Position numbers and translations under genes: made by a program. Positions 51,840-64,000 of a DNA stretch of 64,000 bases are shown one piece after another (the first letter of the stretch is position 1; each line of letters begins with the position of its first letter). Origin of the DNA: Chamaelirium japonicum (Eukaryota > Streptophyta > Magnoliopsida > Liliales > Melanthiaceae). The notes under the pieces are model-generated. The model saw only the letters and a list, made by a program, of their open reading frames with translations. It searched no databases and had not been told where the DNA came from. The stretch is taken from assembly GCA_947650365.1 (NCBI GenBank), contig OX393549.1:94314048-94378047 (forward strand). The letters are read 5' to 3'.

Positions 51840-52275
51840 CATGCAAGGATGAGGAGATAAAACTTCGTTCCGATCCCCAGGTTCCACGCAACAAGAAGGT
51901 GGGCAACTTGATTTGCGCTCCTTAAGATATGATGGGATTCAAAATAGTAAAACAACTTCTTTAGCCTCCTGCATTCCATAATATCAATTCTGCAGCCATG
52001 GTGGGGATAGGACCTCGTGCATCAGGAAAGTAATCATTTGAAGGTTGTCTCCTTCAAGGATCGCATTGTTAGCATTTAGCTTTTACAGCAGCTTAATCCC
52101 TTCAAGCATAGCCTGAATTTTCACCTCAAGAGACGATCAAGCCGAGAAGATACGTCCAACATTGTAAATGTGGGATCCACTCTCATCGATCTCTAACAAT
52201 AATGCCACAATTCACCTCCTTCTGCCTCCACTTCCGTATCAACATTAATTTTTAGACACCCGATTGACGGTTTTT
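51840..52275 (-). pseudogene. RNase H-like domain relic (retroelement origin)
   Basis: Minus-strand translation in changing frames shows 'KINVDTEVEAEGGEL', 'VKIQAMLEGIKLL', 'NAILEGDNLQMITFL', 'PPWLQ' and 'ESHHILRSANQVAHLLVAW'. This is the order of the plant RVT_3 RNase H domain found in LINE-type elements. Several stops and frame changes make it a relic. Confidence 0.65.
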
Positions 52276-52483
52276 GACACTAAAGGACATAGGCAGAGCC
52301 AAATAGAGGCGAAGGGGGGCAGCTGCCCCCCATCGAATTTGGAAAAAAAAGTGATACTCATATATCACAGCAACGTCACAAAGTCTCCATCATGTTTCTT
52401 TATAATAATGGGTGTTCCTTTTTGGACAAACACTCTCTCTCTCATAGCTGTATCGATTTGTTTTTTTACATAATTGTATCCAA

Positions 52484-52484
<1 letters not shown>

Positions 52485-52552
<68 letters not shown>
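52485..52552. repeat. compound (CT)n(AC)n microsatellite
   Basis: About 24 CT units are followed by about 10 AC units. It lies about 85 bp before the satellite array starts. Confidence 0.95.
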
Positions 52553-52554
<2 letters not shown>

Positions 52555-52635
52555 TTAAACACACATATAAAGAAAGAATCAGGCACCCAGCATGGGATGG
52601 AAGAGTTGGCAAGCAACTGATGCTTGGGTGAGGAG

Positions 52636-55600
52636 GTTTTCAGTGCGCCACGCTTTAAGGTTCGCATTCCAGACTTAGTTTTTTCAGTGAATTTCGGACG
52701 ATCTTCGGTGCGCCACACTTCAGAGTGCGCATTCCAGACTTAGTTTTTCGAACAAATTTTGGCAGGTCTTCGGTGCACCACGCTTCGTGGTACGCGCTCC
52801 ACAATTAGTTTTTTGGGCGATTTCAGCCGATCTTCGGTGCGCCACACTTCAGGGTGCGCATTCCACAATTAGTTTTTCGGACGAATTTTGTCTGGTTTGC
52901 GGTGCGCCACGCTTCAGAGTGTGTATTCCACACTTAGTTTTTCGGGTGAATTTTGACCGGTTTTCGGTGCACCACGCTTCGGGGTGCGCGTTCCAGACTT
53001 TATTTTTCGGGCGAATTTCGGACGGTCTTCGGTGCGCCATGATTCGGGGTGCGTGTTTCAGACTTAGTTTTTCGACGAATTTTGGCAGGTCTTCGGTGCG
53101 CCATGCTTCGTGGTGCGCGCTCCACAATTAGTTTTTTGGCCGAATTTTGGTCGGTCTTCAGTGCGCCACGCTTCGGGGTGCGTGTTCCACATTTAGTTTT
53201 TCGGGTGAACTTCTGCCGGTTTTCGGTGCGTCACACTTCGGGGTGTGCGTTACATACTTTGTTTTTTGGTCGAATTTTGATCGGTCTTCAGTGCGCCACG
53301 CTTCGGGGTGCTCATTCCAGACTTAGTTTTTTCGGCGAATTCGGCCGGTCTTTATTGCGTCACGCTTCGGGGTGCGCGTTCAAGACTAAGTTTTTCGGAA
53401 GAATTTTGTTCGGTCTTCGGTGCGCCATGCTTCAAGGTGCACGTTCCATACTTAGTTTTTGGTCGGTCTTCGTTGCACCATGCTTCGGGGTGCGCGTTCC
53501 AGACCTAGTTTTTTGGGCGAATTTCGATCGGTCTTCGATGTGCCACGCTTCAGGGTGCGCGTTCTAGACTTAGATTTTTGGACAAATTTCGGTCGTTCTT
53601 CGGTGCGCCACGCTTCGAGGTATGCGTTCTAGACTTAGTTTTCTGGTCGAATTTCAGCCGTTCTTCGGTGCGCCATGCTTCGGGGTGCACATTCCAGACT
53701 TAGTTTTTTGTGTGAATTTTGGTCGGTCTTCGGCTAGCCATGCTACGGGGTGCGAGTTCCAGACTTAATTTTTCAGTGAATTTCGATCGATCTTCGGTGC
53801 ACCATTCTTCGGGTGCGCATTCCAGACTTTGTTTTTTGGGCGAATTTCGGTCGGTCTTTGCTGTGCCACGCTACGAGGTGCGCGTTCCAGACTTGGTTTT
53901 TTGGGCGAATTTCAGTCGGTCTTCGGTGCGCCACACTTCGGGGTGCGCGTTCCAGACTTAGTTTTTCGTGCAAATTTCGGCCGGTCTTCAGTGCGTAATG
54001 CTTCGAGATGCACGTTCCAGACTTAGTTTTTCAAGCGAATTTCGGCTGGTTTTTGGTGCGCCACGCTTCTGTGTGCGCACTCCAAACTTTATTTTTCGGG
54101 CGAATTTTGGTCGGTCTTTGGTGCGCCACGCTTCGGGGTGCACACTCCACGCTTAGTTTTTTAGGTGAATTTCAACCAGTCTTCGGTGCGCCATTCTTCA
54201 GGGTGCGTGTTCCAGACTTAGTTTCTCCGGTGAATTTCGCCCGATCTTCGGTGTGCCATGCTTCGGGATGCACGTTCCAGACTTAGTTTTTCGGGCGAAT
54301 TCTGATCGGTCTTTGGTGCGCCACGCTTCAGGGTGCGCATTACAGACTTTATTTTTTGAAAGAATTTTGATCGGTCTTTGGTACGGCACGCTTCGGGGTG
54401 CGTGCTCCACACTTAGTTTTTTGGGTTAATTTTGGTCAGTCTTCGGTGCACCACGTTTCGGGGTGTGCGTTCCATACTTAGTTTTCCGTGAGAATTTCGA
54501 CTGGTCTTCATTGTGCCATGCTTCGAGGTGCGTGTTCCAAACTTAGTTTTTTGGGTGAATTTCGACCGGTCTTTGGGGCGCCACGCTCCAGCTTGGTGCT
54601 CATTCCAGAGTTAGTTTTTCGAATGAATTTCGGCCTATCTTCGATGCGCCATGCATCAGGGTGTGCGCACTACACTTTGTTTTTCGGGCGAATTTCGGTC
54701 AGTTTTCGGTCTGCCACACTTCGGGGTGCGCGTTCCACACTATGTTTTTTGGGCGAATTTCGGCCGGTCTTCGGTGCGCCACGCTTCGGGGTGCGCGTTC
54801 AAGGCTTTATTTTTCGGGTGAATTTTGGCCGGTTTTCGGTGCGCCTAGCGTTCTAGACTTAGTATTTCGGGCAAATTTCGACCGGTCTTCGGTGCGCCAC
54901 GCTTCGGGATGCACGTTCTAGACTTAGTTTTTTGGATGAATTTCAGTCGGTTTTCGGTGCACCACACTTTGAGGTGCGCATTCCAGAGTTAGTTTTTCGG
55001 ATGAATTTCAATCGGTCTTCGGTGCGCCATGCTTCGAGGGACGCATTCCAAACCTAGTTTTTCGGGCGAATTTCGGACGGTCTTCAGTGCGCCACACTTC
55101 GGGGTGCGTGTTCTAGACTTAGTTCTTCGGGCAAATTTCGACAGGTCTTCGGTGTGCCATCCTTTGTGGTGCGCGCTCTATAATTAAGGTTTTAGGCGAT
55201 TACGGCCAGTCTTCGGTGCGCCATGCTTCGGAGTGCGCATTCCACAATAAGTTTTTCGGGCGAATTTTGTCTAGTTTGATATGCGCCACGCTTCAGGATG
55301 TACGTTCCACACTTAGTTTTTCGGGCGAATTTTGACCGGTCTTCGGTGCACCACGCTTCAGGGTGCGCATTCCAGACTTTGTTTTTCGGGCGAATTTCGA
55401 ACGGTTTTTCGGTGCGCCACACTTTGGGGTGCGCATTCCAAACTTAGTTTTTTGGCGAATTTCAGCAAGTCTTCAGTGCACCACGCTTCGTGGTGCGCGC
55501 TTCACAATTACTTTTTCGGGCAAATTTTGGCCAGTCTTTGGTGCCCATGCTTCGGGGTGCATGTTCCACACTTAGTTTTTCGGGCGAACTTCGCCCGGTC

Positions 55601-58600
55601 TTCGGTGTGCCACGCTTCGGGGTGTGCGTTCCAAACTTAGTTTTTCGGGCGAATTTTGGTCGGTCCACGTTGTGCCACGCTTCGAGGTGCACGTTCCAGA
55701 CTTAGATTTTCGGGCAAATTTCAGTCGTTCTTCGGTGCGCCACGCTTCGAGGTGCGTATTCCAGACTTAGTTTTCCGGTCGAATTTCAGCCATTCTTCAG
55801 TGCTCCATGCTTCGGGGTGCGCATTCCAGACTTAATTTTTCGTCTGAATTTTGGTCGGTCTTCGGTTAGCCACGCTTCGGGGTACGCGTTCCAGACTTAG
55901 TTTTTCGGACGAATTTCAATCGGTCTTCGGCGTGCCACGCTACGAGGTGCGCGTTCCAGACTTAGTTTTTTGGGCGAATTTCGGTCGATCTTCAGTGTGC
56001 CACGCTTTCGGGTGCGTGTTCCAAACTTAGTTTCTCCGGTGAATTTTCGCCGGTCTTCGGTGCGCCATGCTTCGAGATGCACGTTCCAGGCTTAGTTTTT
56101 CGGGAAAATTTCGATCGGTCTTCGGTGCGCCACGCTTCGGTGTGTGCATTCCAGACTTAGTTTTTCAGACGAATTTTGGCCAGTCTTCGGTGCGCAAAGC
56201 CCCGGGATGCACGTTCCAGACTTAGTTTTTCGGGCGAATTTTGGTCGGTCTTTGGTGCGCCACACTTCTGTGTGTGCACTCCAAACTTTGTTTTTCGGGT
56301 GAATTTCGGTCGGTCTTCGATGCGCCACGATTCGGGGTGCGCGATCTACAGTTAGTTTTTCAGGCGAATTTTGGTCGGTCTTCGGTGTGCCATTCTTCGG
56401 GGTGCGTGTTCCAGACTTAGTTTCTCCGGCGAATTTCGGCCGATTTTCGGTGCACCATGCTTCGGGATGCACGTTCCAGACTTAGTTTTTTGGGCGAATT
56501 TCAACCGGTCTTTGGTGCGCCACGCTTCGGGGTGCGCATTACAGACTTTATTTTTCGGAAGAATTTTGATCAGTCTTCGGTGCGACATGCTTCGGGGTGC
56601 GCGCTCCACACTTAGTTTTTCGAGCGAATTTTGATCGGTCTTCCATGCGCCATGCTTTGGTGTGTGCGTTCCAGACTTAGTCTTTCGTGCAAATTTTGGT
56701 CGGTCTTCGGTGTACAATGCTTCGGGATGCACTTTCCAAACTTAGTTTTTCGAGCGAATTTTGGCCGGTCTTTGGTGCGCCACGCTTCTGTGTGCGCACT
56801 CCAAACTTTGTTTTTCGGGCGAATTTCGATCGGTCTTTGGTGTGCCACGCTTCAGGGTGCGCACTCCACACTTAGTTTTTCATGTGAATTTTGACCAGTC
56901 TTCGGTGTGCAATTCTTCGGGGTGCGTGTTCCAGACTTAGTTTCTCCGACGAATTTCGGTCGATCTTCGGTGCGCCACGCTTCGGGGTGCGCGCTTCACA
57001 CTTAGTTTTTCGGGCGAATTTTGGTCGGTCTTCGGTGCACCACGCTTCGAGGTGCGCATTCCATACTTAGTTTTTTGGGTGAATTTCGGTCGGTCTTCAT
57101 TGCGCCATGCTTCGGGGTACGCGTTCCAGACTTAGTTTTTTGGGCAAATTTCGACCGGTCTTCGGGTCGCCACGCTTCTAGGTGCGTATTCCAGAGTTAG
57201 TTTTTCGAATGAATTTCGGCCTGTTTTCGATGCGCCACGCATCGAGGTGTGCGCACCACACTTAGTTTTTCGGGTGAATTTCGATTGGTTTTCGGTGTGC
57301 CACACTTTGGGGTGCGCGCTCCATACTTTGTTTTTCGGGCAAATTTTGACCGGTCTTCGGTGCGCCACGCTTTGGGGTGCGCGTTTAAGACTTTGCTTTT
57401 CGAGCAAATTTTGGCCGGTTTTCGGTGCGCCATGCTTCGGGGTGCGCGTTCCAGACTTAGTATTTCGGGCGAATTTTGACCGGTCATCGATGCGCCACGC
57501 TTCGGGATGCACGTTCTAGACTTAGTTTTTTGGGTGAATTTCAGTTGGTCTTCGGTGCACCACGCTTCGAGGTGCGCATTCCAGAGTTAGTTTTCCGGGT
57601 GAATTTTGATCGGTCTTCGGTGCGCTACGCTTCGGGGTGCGCATTCCAAACTTAGTTTTTTGGGCGAATTTCGGACGGTTTTCGGTGCGCCACACTTCGA
57701 GGTGCGCGTTCCAGACTTAGTTTTTCGGGCAAATTTTGGTAGGTCTTTGGTGCGCCACGCTTCGTGGTTCATGCTCCATAATTAAGTTTTTGGGTGATTT
57801 CGGCCAGTCTTCGGTGCGCCATGCTTCGGAGTGCGCGTTCCACAATAAGTTTTTCGGGCGAATTTTGTCTGGTTTGCTGTGCGCCACGCTTCAGGATGTG
57901 CATTCCACACTTAGTTTTTCGGGCATATTTTGACCGGTTTTCGGTGCACCACGCTTCGGGGTGCGCGTTCCAGACTTTGTTTTTCAGGCAAATTTCGAAC
58001 GGTCTTCGGTGCACCACAAGTCTTCAGTGCACCACGCTTCGTGGTGCGCGCTTCATAATTACTTTTTCGGGCGAATTTCGGCCAGTCTTTGGAGCCCATG
58101 CTTCGGGGTGCACGTTCCACACTTAGTTTTTTGGGCAAACTTCGGCCGGTCTTCGGTGCGCCATGCTTCGGGGTGTGCGTTCCAAACGTAGTTTTTCGGG
58201 CGAATTTTGGTCGATCTACGTTGCGCCACACTTCGGGGTGCGCGTTCCAGACTTAGATTTTTGGGCAAATTTCGGTCGTTCTTCGGTGCGCCACGCTTCG
58301 AGGTGCGCGTTCCAGACCTAGTTTTTCGGTCGAATTTCAGTCGTTCTTTAGTGCGCCATGCTTCGGGGTGCGCATTCCAGACTTAATTTTTTGTGTGAAT
58401 TTTGGTCGGTCTTCGATTAGCCACGCTTCGGGGTGTGCATTCCAGACTTAGTTTTTCAGTGAAGTTTGGTCGGTCTTTGGTGCGCCATTCTTCGGGGTGC
58501 GCGTTCCAGACTTGGTTTTTTGGGCAAATTTCAGTCGATCTTTGGTGCGCCAAGCTACGAGGTGCGCATTCCAGACTTAGTTTTTTGGGCGAATTTCGAT

Positions 58601-61600
58601 CGGTCTTCGGTGCGCCACGCTTCAGGGTGCGCGTTCCAAACATCGTTTCTCAGGTGAATTTTCACCGGTCTTCGGTGCGCCATGCTTCGAGATGTCGTTC
58701 CCGACTTAGTTTTTTGGGCGAATTTCGGTCGGTCTTCGGTGTGCCACGCTTCGGTGTGTGCATTCCAGACTTAGTTTTTCGGGCGAATTTCGGTCGGTCT
58801 TCGGTGCGCAATGCTTCGAGATGCACGTTCCAGACTTAGTATTTTGGGCAAATTTTGGCTGGTCTTTGGTGCCCCACGTTTCTGTGTGCGCACTACAAAC
58901 TTTGTTTTTCGGGCGAATTTCGGTCGGTCTTCGGTGCACCACGCTTCAGGGTGCGCGCTCCACAGTTAGTTTTTCACGTGAATTTCGGCCGGTCTTCGGT
59001 GCGCCACGCTTCGAGGTGCACGTTCCAGGTTTTATTTTTTAGGCGAATTTCGATCGGTCTTCGGTGCACCATGCTTCGGGGTGTGCGTTTCAGATTGAGT
59101 TTTTCGAACGAATTTTGGCCGGTCTTCAGTGCGCCATGCATCGAGGTGCGTGCGCCACATTTAGTTTTCGAGTGAATTTTGGTCCGTTTTGGGTGCACCA
59201 TGCTTCGGGATACGCGTTCCATAATTTATTTTTTGGGCGAATTTTGACCAATCTTCGGTGCGCCACGCTTCGGGGTGCGTGCTCAAGGCTTTGTTTTTCG
59301 AGCAAATTTCGGCCGGTTTTTAGTGCGCCACGCTTCGGGGTGCATGTTCCAGACTTAGTTTTTCGGGCAAATTTCGGCTGGTCTTCGGTGCGCCACGACT
59401 CTGGGGCTTGTTCTAGACTTAGTTTTTTGGGCGTATTTCGGTCGGTGCTCGGTGCGCCACGCTTCGAGGTGCACATTCCAGACTTAGTTTTTTCGAACAA
59501 ATTTCGGCATGTCGTCGGTGCCCCACGCTTCGGGGTGTGCACACCAATCTAAATTTTTTGAGCGAATTTTGGTCGGTCTTCGGTGAGCCATGCTTCGTGG
59601 TGTGCATTCCACATTTATTTTTTTGGGCGAATTTCGGTCGGTCTTTGGTGTGCCACGCTTCGGGGTGCGCGTTCCAGACTTAGTTTTTCGGGTGAATTTT
59701 GGCCTGTCTTCGGCGCACCACACTTTGGGATGCGCATTTCAGACTTAGTTTTTCGAGCAAATTTCGATCGGTCTTCGGTGCGCCACGCTTCGGGGTGCGC
59801 CTTCCAGACTTAGTTTTTTGGGCAAATTTCGAACGGTCTTCAGTGTGCCACGCTTCAAGGTGTGCATTCCATACTTAGTTTTTCGAACAAATTTCGGTAG
59901 GCCTTCGGTGCGTCATGCTTCGGGGTGCGCGCTCCATAATTATTTTTTTGGGCGAATATCGGTCGGACTTCGGTGCTCCATGCATCAGGGTGAGCATTCC
60001 ACACTTAGTTTTTGGGAGAATTTCGATCGGTCTTCGGTGCGCCACGCTTCGAGGTGCGCATTCCAGACTTTGTTTTTTCGGGCAAATTTCGATCGGTCTT
60101 CGGTACGCCACGCTTCGGGATGCTCCTTCCAAATTTAGTTTTTCTGGTGAATTTTGGTCGGTCTTCGGTGCGCCACACTTCGGGGTGCGTGTTCCATACT
60201 TTGTTTTTCGATCAAATTTCGGTCAGTGTTCGGTGCGCCATGCTTCGTGGTGCACGTTCAAGACTTTGTTTTTCGAGCAAATTTTGGCAGGTTTTCGGTG
60301 CGCCACGCTTCGGGTGCGCGTTCCATACTTAGTTTTTTAGGTAAATTTTGGCCGGTCTTCGGTGCGCCACGCTTGTAGGTGCGCGTTCCAGACATAGTTT
60401 TTCAGGCGAATTTCAGTCGACATTCGGTGCGCCACGCTTCAAGGTGCGATTTCCAGACTTAGTTTCTCGGGTGAATTTCGGTCTGTCTTCGGTGCGCCAT
60501 GCTTCGAGGTACACATTCCAGACTTAGTTTTTTAGGCAAATTTTGGCCGATCTTCGGTGCGCCACGCTTTGGGGTGCGCATTCTAGACATAGTTTTTTGG
60601 GTGAATTTTGATCGGTTTTTGGTGCACCACGCTTCGAGGTGCGTGTTCAAGACTTAGTTTTTGGCCGAATTTCGAACGGACTTCGGGGCGCCACGCTTCC
60701 ACTGTGCGTTTCAGACTTAGTTTTTCGGGCATATTTTGGACGGTCTTCGATGCGCAATGCATCAGGGTGCGCGTTCCTGACCTAGTTTTTCGGGTGAATT
60801 TCGGCATCTTCGGTGCGCCACGCTTCGAGGTACATGTTCAAGACTTTGTTTTTCGGGCGAATTTTGACCGGTCTTTGATGTGCCACCCTTCGGGGAGCGT
60901 GTTCAAGACTTTGTTTTTCCAAAGAATTTTGGCCGGTCTTCGGTGCACCACACTTCGAGATGCGCGCTCCTCACTTATTTTTTTGGGCAAAGTTTGGCCG
61001 GTCTTCTATGTGCCACGCTTTGGGATGCGTGTTCCACACTTAGTTTTTAGGGCGAATTTCGATCGGTCTTCTCTGCGCCATGCTTCGGGGTGCGCATTCA
61101 AGATGTTGTTTTTCAGGAAAATTTCGGCTGGTTTTCGGTGTGCCACGCTTCGGGGTGCGCGTTCCAGACTTAGTTTTTCGAGTGACTTTTGATCGGACTT
61201 CGGTGCACCACGCTTAGGGGTGCACGTTCCAGACTTAGTTTTTTGAGTGAATTTTGACCGGTCTTCAGTGCGCCACGCTTCGAGGTGCGCGTTCCAGGGT
61301 TAATTTTTTTGGTGAATTTCGATCGGTCTTCAGTGCGCCACGCTTCGGGGTGCGCATTCCAAACTTAGTTTTTCGAGTGAATTTCGGATGGTCTTCGGTG
61401 CGCCACGTTTCGGGGTGTGCGTTCCAAACTTATTTTTTTGGGCGAATTTCGGTAGGTCTTCGGTGCCCCACGCTTCGGGGTGCGCGCACCACACTTAGTT
61501 TTTCGAGCAAATTTTGGACGATTTTGGTGCACCATGCTTTGGGGTGCGTGTTACAACTTTTTTTTTTGGCGAATTTTGGTTGGTCTTTGGTGCGCCACGA

Positions 61601-64000
61601 TTCGGGGTGCGAGTTCCAAACTTAGATTTTCGTGCAAATTTTGATCAGTCTTCGGTGCACCACACTTCGGGGTGCGCGTTCCAGACTCGGTTTTTCGGGC
61701 GAACTTCGATCGATCTTCGATACGCCACGCTTCGAGGTGCGCGTTCCAGAGTTAGATTTTCAGACGAATTTCGATCGGTCTTCGGTGCGCCATGCTTCGG
61801 CTTGCGCATTCCAGACTTAGTTTTTCGGGCAAATTTCGAACGGTCTTTGATGCGCCACGCTTCGGGGTGCGCGTTCTAGCTTTAGTTTTTCGGACAAATT
61901 TTGACAGGTCTTTGGTGCGCCATGCTTCATGGTGCGCGCTCCATAATTAGTTTTTCGGGTGAATTTCGGTCGATCTTCGATGCACCACGCTTCGGGGTGC
62001 GATTTCCGCACTTAGTTTTACGGGTGAATTTCGGATGGTCTTCGGTACGACACGCTTCGGGGTGTGCGTTCCATACTTAGTTTTTCAGGCAAATTTCGAC
62101 CGTTCTTCGGTGCGTCACGCTTCGGGGTACGCGTTCCAAACTTTATTTTTTGGGTGAATTTCGACCGGTCTTCAGTGCGCCACGCTTCGGGGTGCTAGTT
62201 CTAGACGTAGTTTTTTCGACGAATTTCGGCCGGTCTTTGGTGCGCCACGCTTCGGGGTGCGCGTTCAAGACTAAGTTTTTCAGGCGAATTTCGGTCGATC
62301 TTTGGTGCGCCACGCTTCAAGGTGCGCGTTACAAACTTAATTTTTCGGACGAATTTCGGTCGGCCTTCGGTGCACCATGCTTTGGGGTACACGTTCCAGA
62401 CTTAGTTTTTCAAGTGAATTTCGGCCAGTCTTCGGTGCGCCACGCTTCGGGGTGCGCATTCCAAACTTAGATTTTTGGGCAAATTTTGATCATTCTTCGG
62501 TGCGCCACACTTCGAGATGCGCGCTCTAGACTTAGTTTTCTGGTAGAATTTCGGTCATTCCTCGGTGCGCCACGCGTCAGGGTACGCGTTCAAGATTTAA
62601 TTTTTCATACGAATTTCGATCGATCTTCGGTTCGCCACGCTTTGGGGTGCGCATTCCAGACTTAGTTTTTCGGGCGAATTTTGGTCGGTCTTCGGTGCGC
62701 CACGCTTCGGGGTGCGCATTGCAGACTTTGTTTTTCGAAAGAATTTCGATCGGTCTTCGGTGCACCGCGCTTCGGGGTGCGCGCTCCACACTTAGTTTTT
62801 CGGTCGAATTTCAATCGATCTTCGGTGCATCACGCTTTGGGGTGAGTGTTCCATACTTAGTTTTTTGGGCGAATTTCGATCGGTTATCGGTGCGCCATGC
62901 TTCAGGGTGCACGTTCCACACTTAGTTTTTCTAGCGAATTTTGATCGGTCTTCGGTGGGCCATGCTTCTGGGTGCGCATTCCAGACATAGCTTTTCGAAT
63001 GAATTTTGACCGATCTTCGGTGGGCAACACATCGGGGTGCGTGCACCACACTTAGTTTTTCAGGCGAATTTCGGTCGGTTTTTGGTTCGCCAGGCTTCGG
63101 GGTGCGCGTTCCACACTTTATTTTTTGGGCGAATTTTGGCCAGTCTTTGGTGCGCCAAGCTTTGGGGTGCGCGTTCAAGACTTTGTTTTTCGGGCGAATT
63201 TTGACCGGTGGTTTTTTTGATGCACCACACTTCAGGGTGCGCGTACCAGACTTAATTTTTCGGGCGAATTTCGACCGGTCTTTGGTGCGCCACGCTTCGG
63301 GGTGCGCATTCCAGACTTAGTTTTTTTGGTGAAATCTGGTCAGTCTTTGGTACGCCATGCTTCGATGTGCGCGTTCCAGAGTTAGTTTTTCGGATGAATT
63401 TCGATCGGTCTTCGGTGCGCCACGCTTCGGGGTGCGCGTTCCAGACTTAGTTTTTCGGATGAATTTTGGTAGGCTTTCGGTGCGCCATGTTTCGTGGTGC
63501 GCGCTCCACAATTAGTTTTTTGGTCAAATTTTGGCCGGTCTTTGGTGCGCCACGCTTCGAGGTGCGCGTTCCACAATTAGTTTTTTGGGCGAATTTCTGC
63601 CGATCTTCGGTGCGCCACGCTTCAGGGTGTGTGTTCCACACTTAGTTTTTCGGGCGAATTTTGACCGGTCTTCGATGCGCCACGCTTCGGGGTGCGCATT
63701 CCAGACTTTTTTTTTGGGGGAATTTTGGACAGTCTTTGGTGCGCCATGTTTCAAGGTGCGCGTTCCAAACTTAGTTTTTTGGACGAATTTTGGCAAGTCT
63801 TTTGTGCGCCACACTTCGTGGTGCGCGCTCCATAATTAGTTTTTCGAGTGAATTTCGGCCAGTCTTCAGTGCGTCACGCTTCGGGATGCGCGTTCCGCAC
63901 TAAGTTTTTTGGGCGAACTTCGGCCGGTCTTCGGTGCGCCACACTTCGGGGTGTGCGTTCCACACTTAGTTTTTCAGGCAAATTTCGATCAGTCTTCGTT
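52636..64000. repeat. satellite DNA array, monomer about 65 bp, continues past the window
   Basis: About 175 tandem monomers of about 65 bp run from 52636 to the window end. Each contains TGCGCCACGCTTCGGGGTGC and TTCCAGACTTAGTTTTTCGG plus 'gaatttcggtcggt'. Monomers differ mostly by transitions, many at CpG, as expected for methylated DNA. Rare short monomers exist, for example near 58017. Marker variants recur at about 2.6 kb (55242 and 57840; 54605 and 57191), so a higher-order repeat is present. Since 65 = 3x21+2, three monomers equal 65 codons, which explains the many open frames on both strands; none is a gene. Confidence 0.97.

Noticed and set aside
52636..64000. Dozens of open frames of 60-194 codons on both strands, for example at 60608-61192 (+) and 53049-53567 (+)
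   Set aside because: They follow from a stop-poor 65-bp tandem repeat whose length is not a multiple of three. All give the same shuffled peptides and have no start context or domain.
52636..64000. CRISPR-like array
   Set aside because: Repeats are contiguous with no unique spacers, and the context is a plant nuclear genome.

Overview
The window is nuclear DNA of a flowering plant. The signs are GT-AG introns, Ty1/copia and Ty3/gypsy elements, TRIMs, MULE, hAT, CACTA and Harbinger elements, MITEs, and a long satellite array. I see no bacterial, organellar or rRNA genes. I cannot name the species.

Layout. 1-3454: intergenic DNA with short tandem repeats and three hairpin MITEs. 3455-14727: an 11.3-kb Mutator-like element (MULE) with long terminal inverted repeats and a perfect 9-bp target duplication. 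It carries an Ulp1-type SUMO-protease-like gene (+), a small GRF zinc-finger gene (+) and a MURA-type transposase gene (-). The protease and transposase frames are damaged. 14737-26530: a patchwork of MITEs, a non-autonomous CACTA element, a TRIM relic, hAT-like elements, a truncated gypsy copy and a Harbinger transposase relic.

26531-50349 (minus strand): one host gene, a zinc-dependent alcohol dehydrogenase-like protein. I reassembled ten exons that give an uninterrupted 379-residue frame with all zinc ligands and the NAD-binding motif. Three of its nine introns (1.99, 11.2 and 8.7 kb) are filled with transposons. Intron 9 holds a TRIM, a 4.7-kb copia element and a 1.6-kb foldback element. 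Intron 6 holds a TRIM, a 6.2-kb gypsy element with a hAT element nested in its 3' LTR, and other repeats. Intron 5 holds a hAT element and a MULE-type MITE. Both large LTR elements lie antisense to the gene.

50350-52635: upstream flank of the dehydrogenase gene, with a hAT-like element and a decayed RNase H domain. 52636-64000: a satellite array of about 65-bp monomers (about 175 copies) that runs off the window. It shows a higher-order period near 2.6 kb, and each monomer carries a potential UUCG hairpin.

The only clearly intact host gene is the dehydrogenase. The GRF zinc-finger frame inside the MULE is also intact. Nearly everything else is mobile or repetitive DNA, and many target duplications can be read directly, so the nesting order can be worked out.
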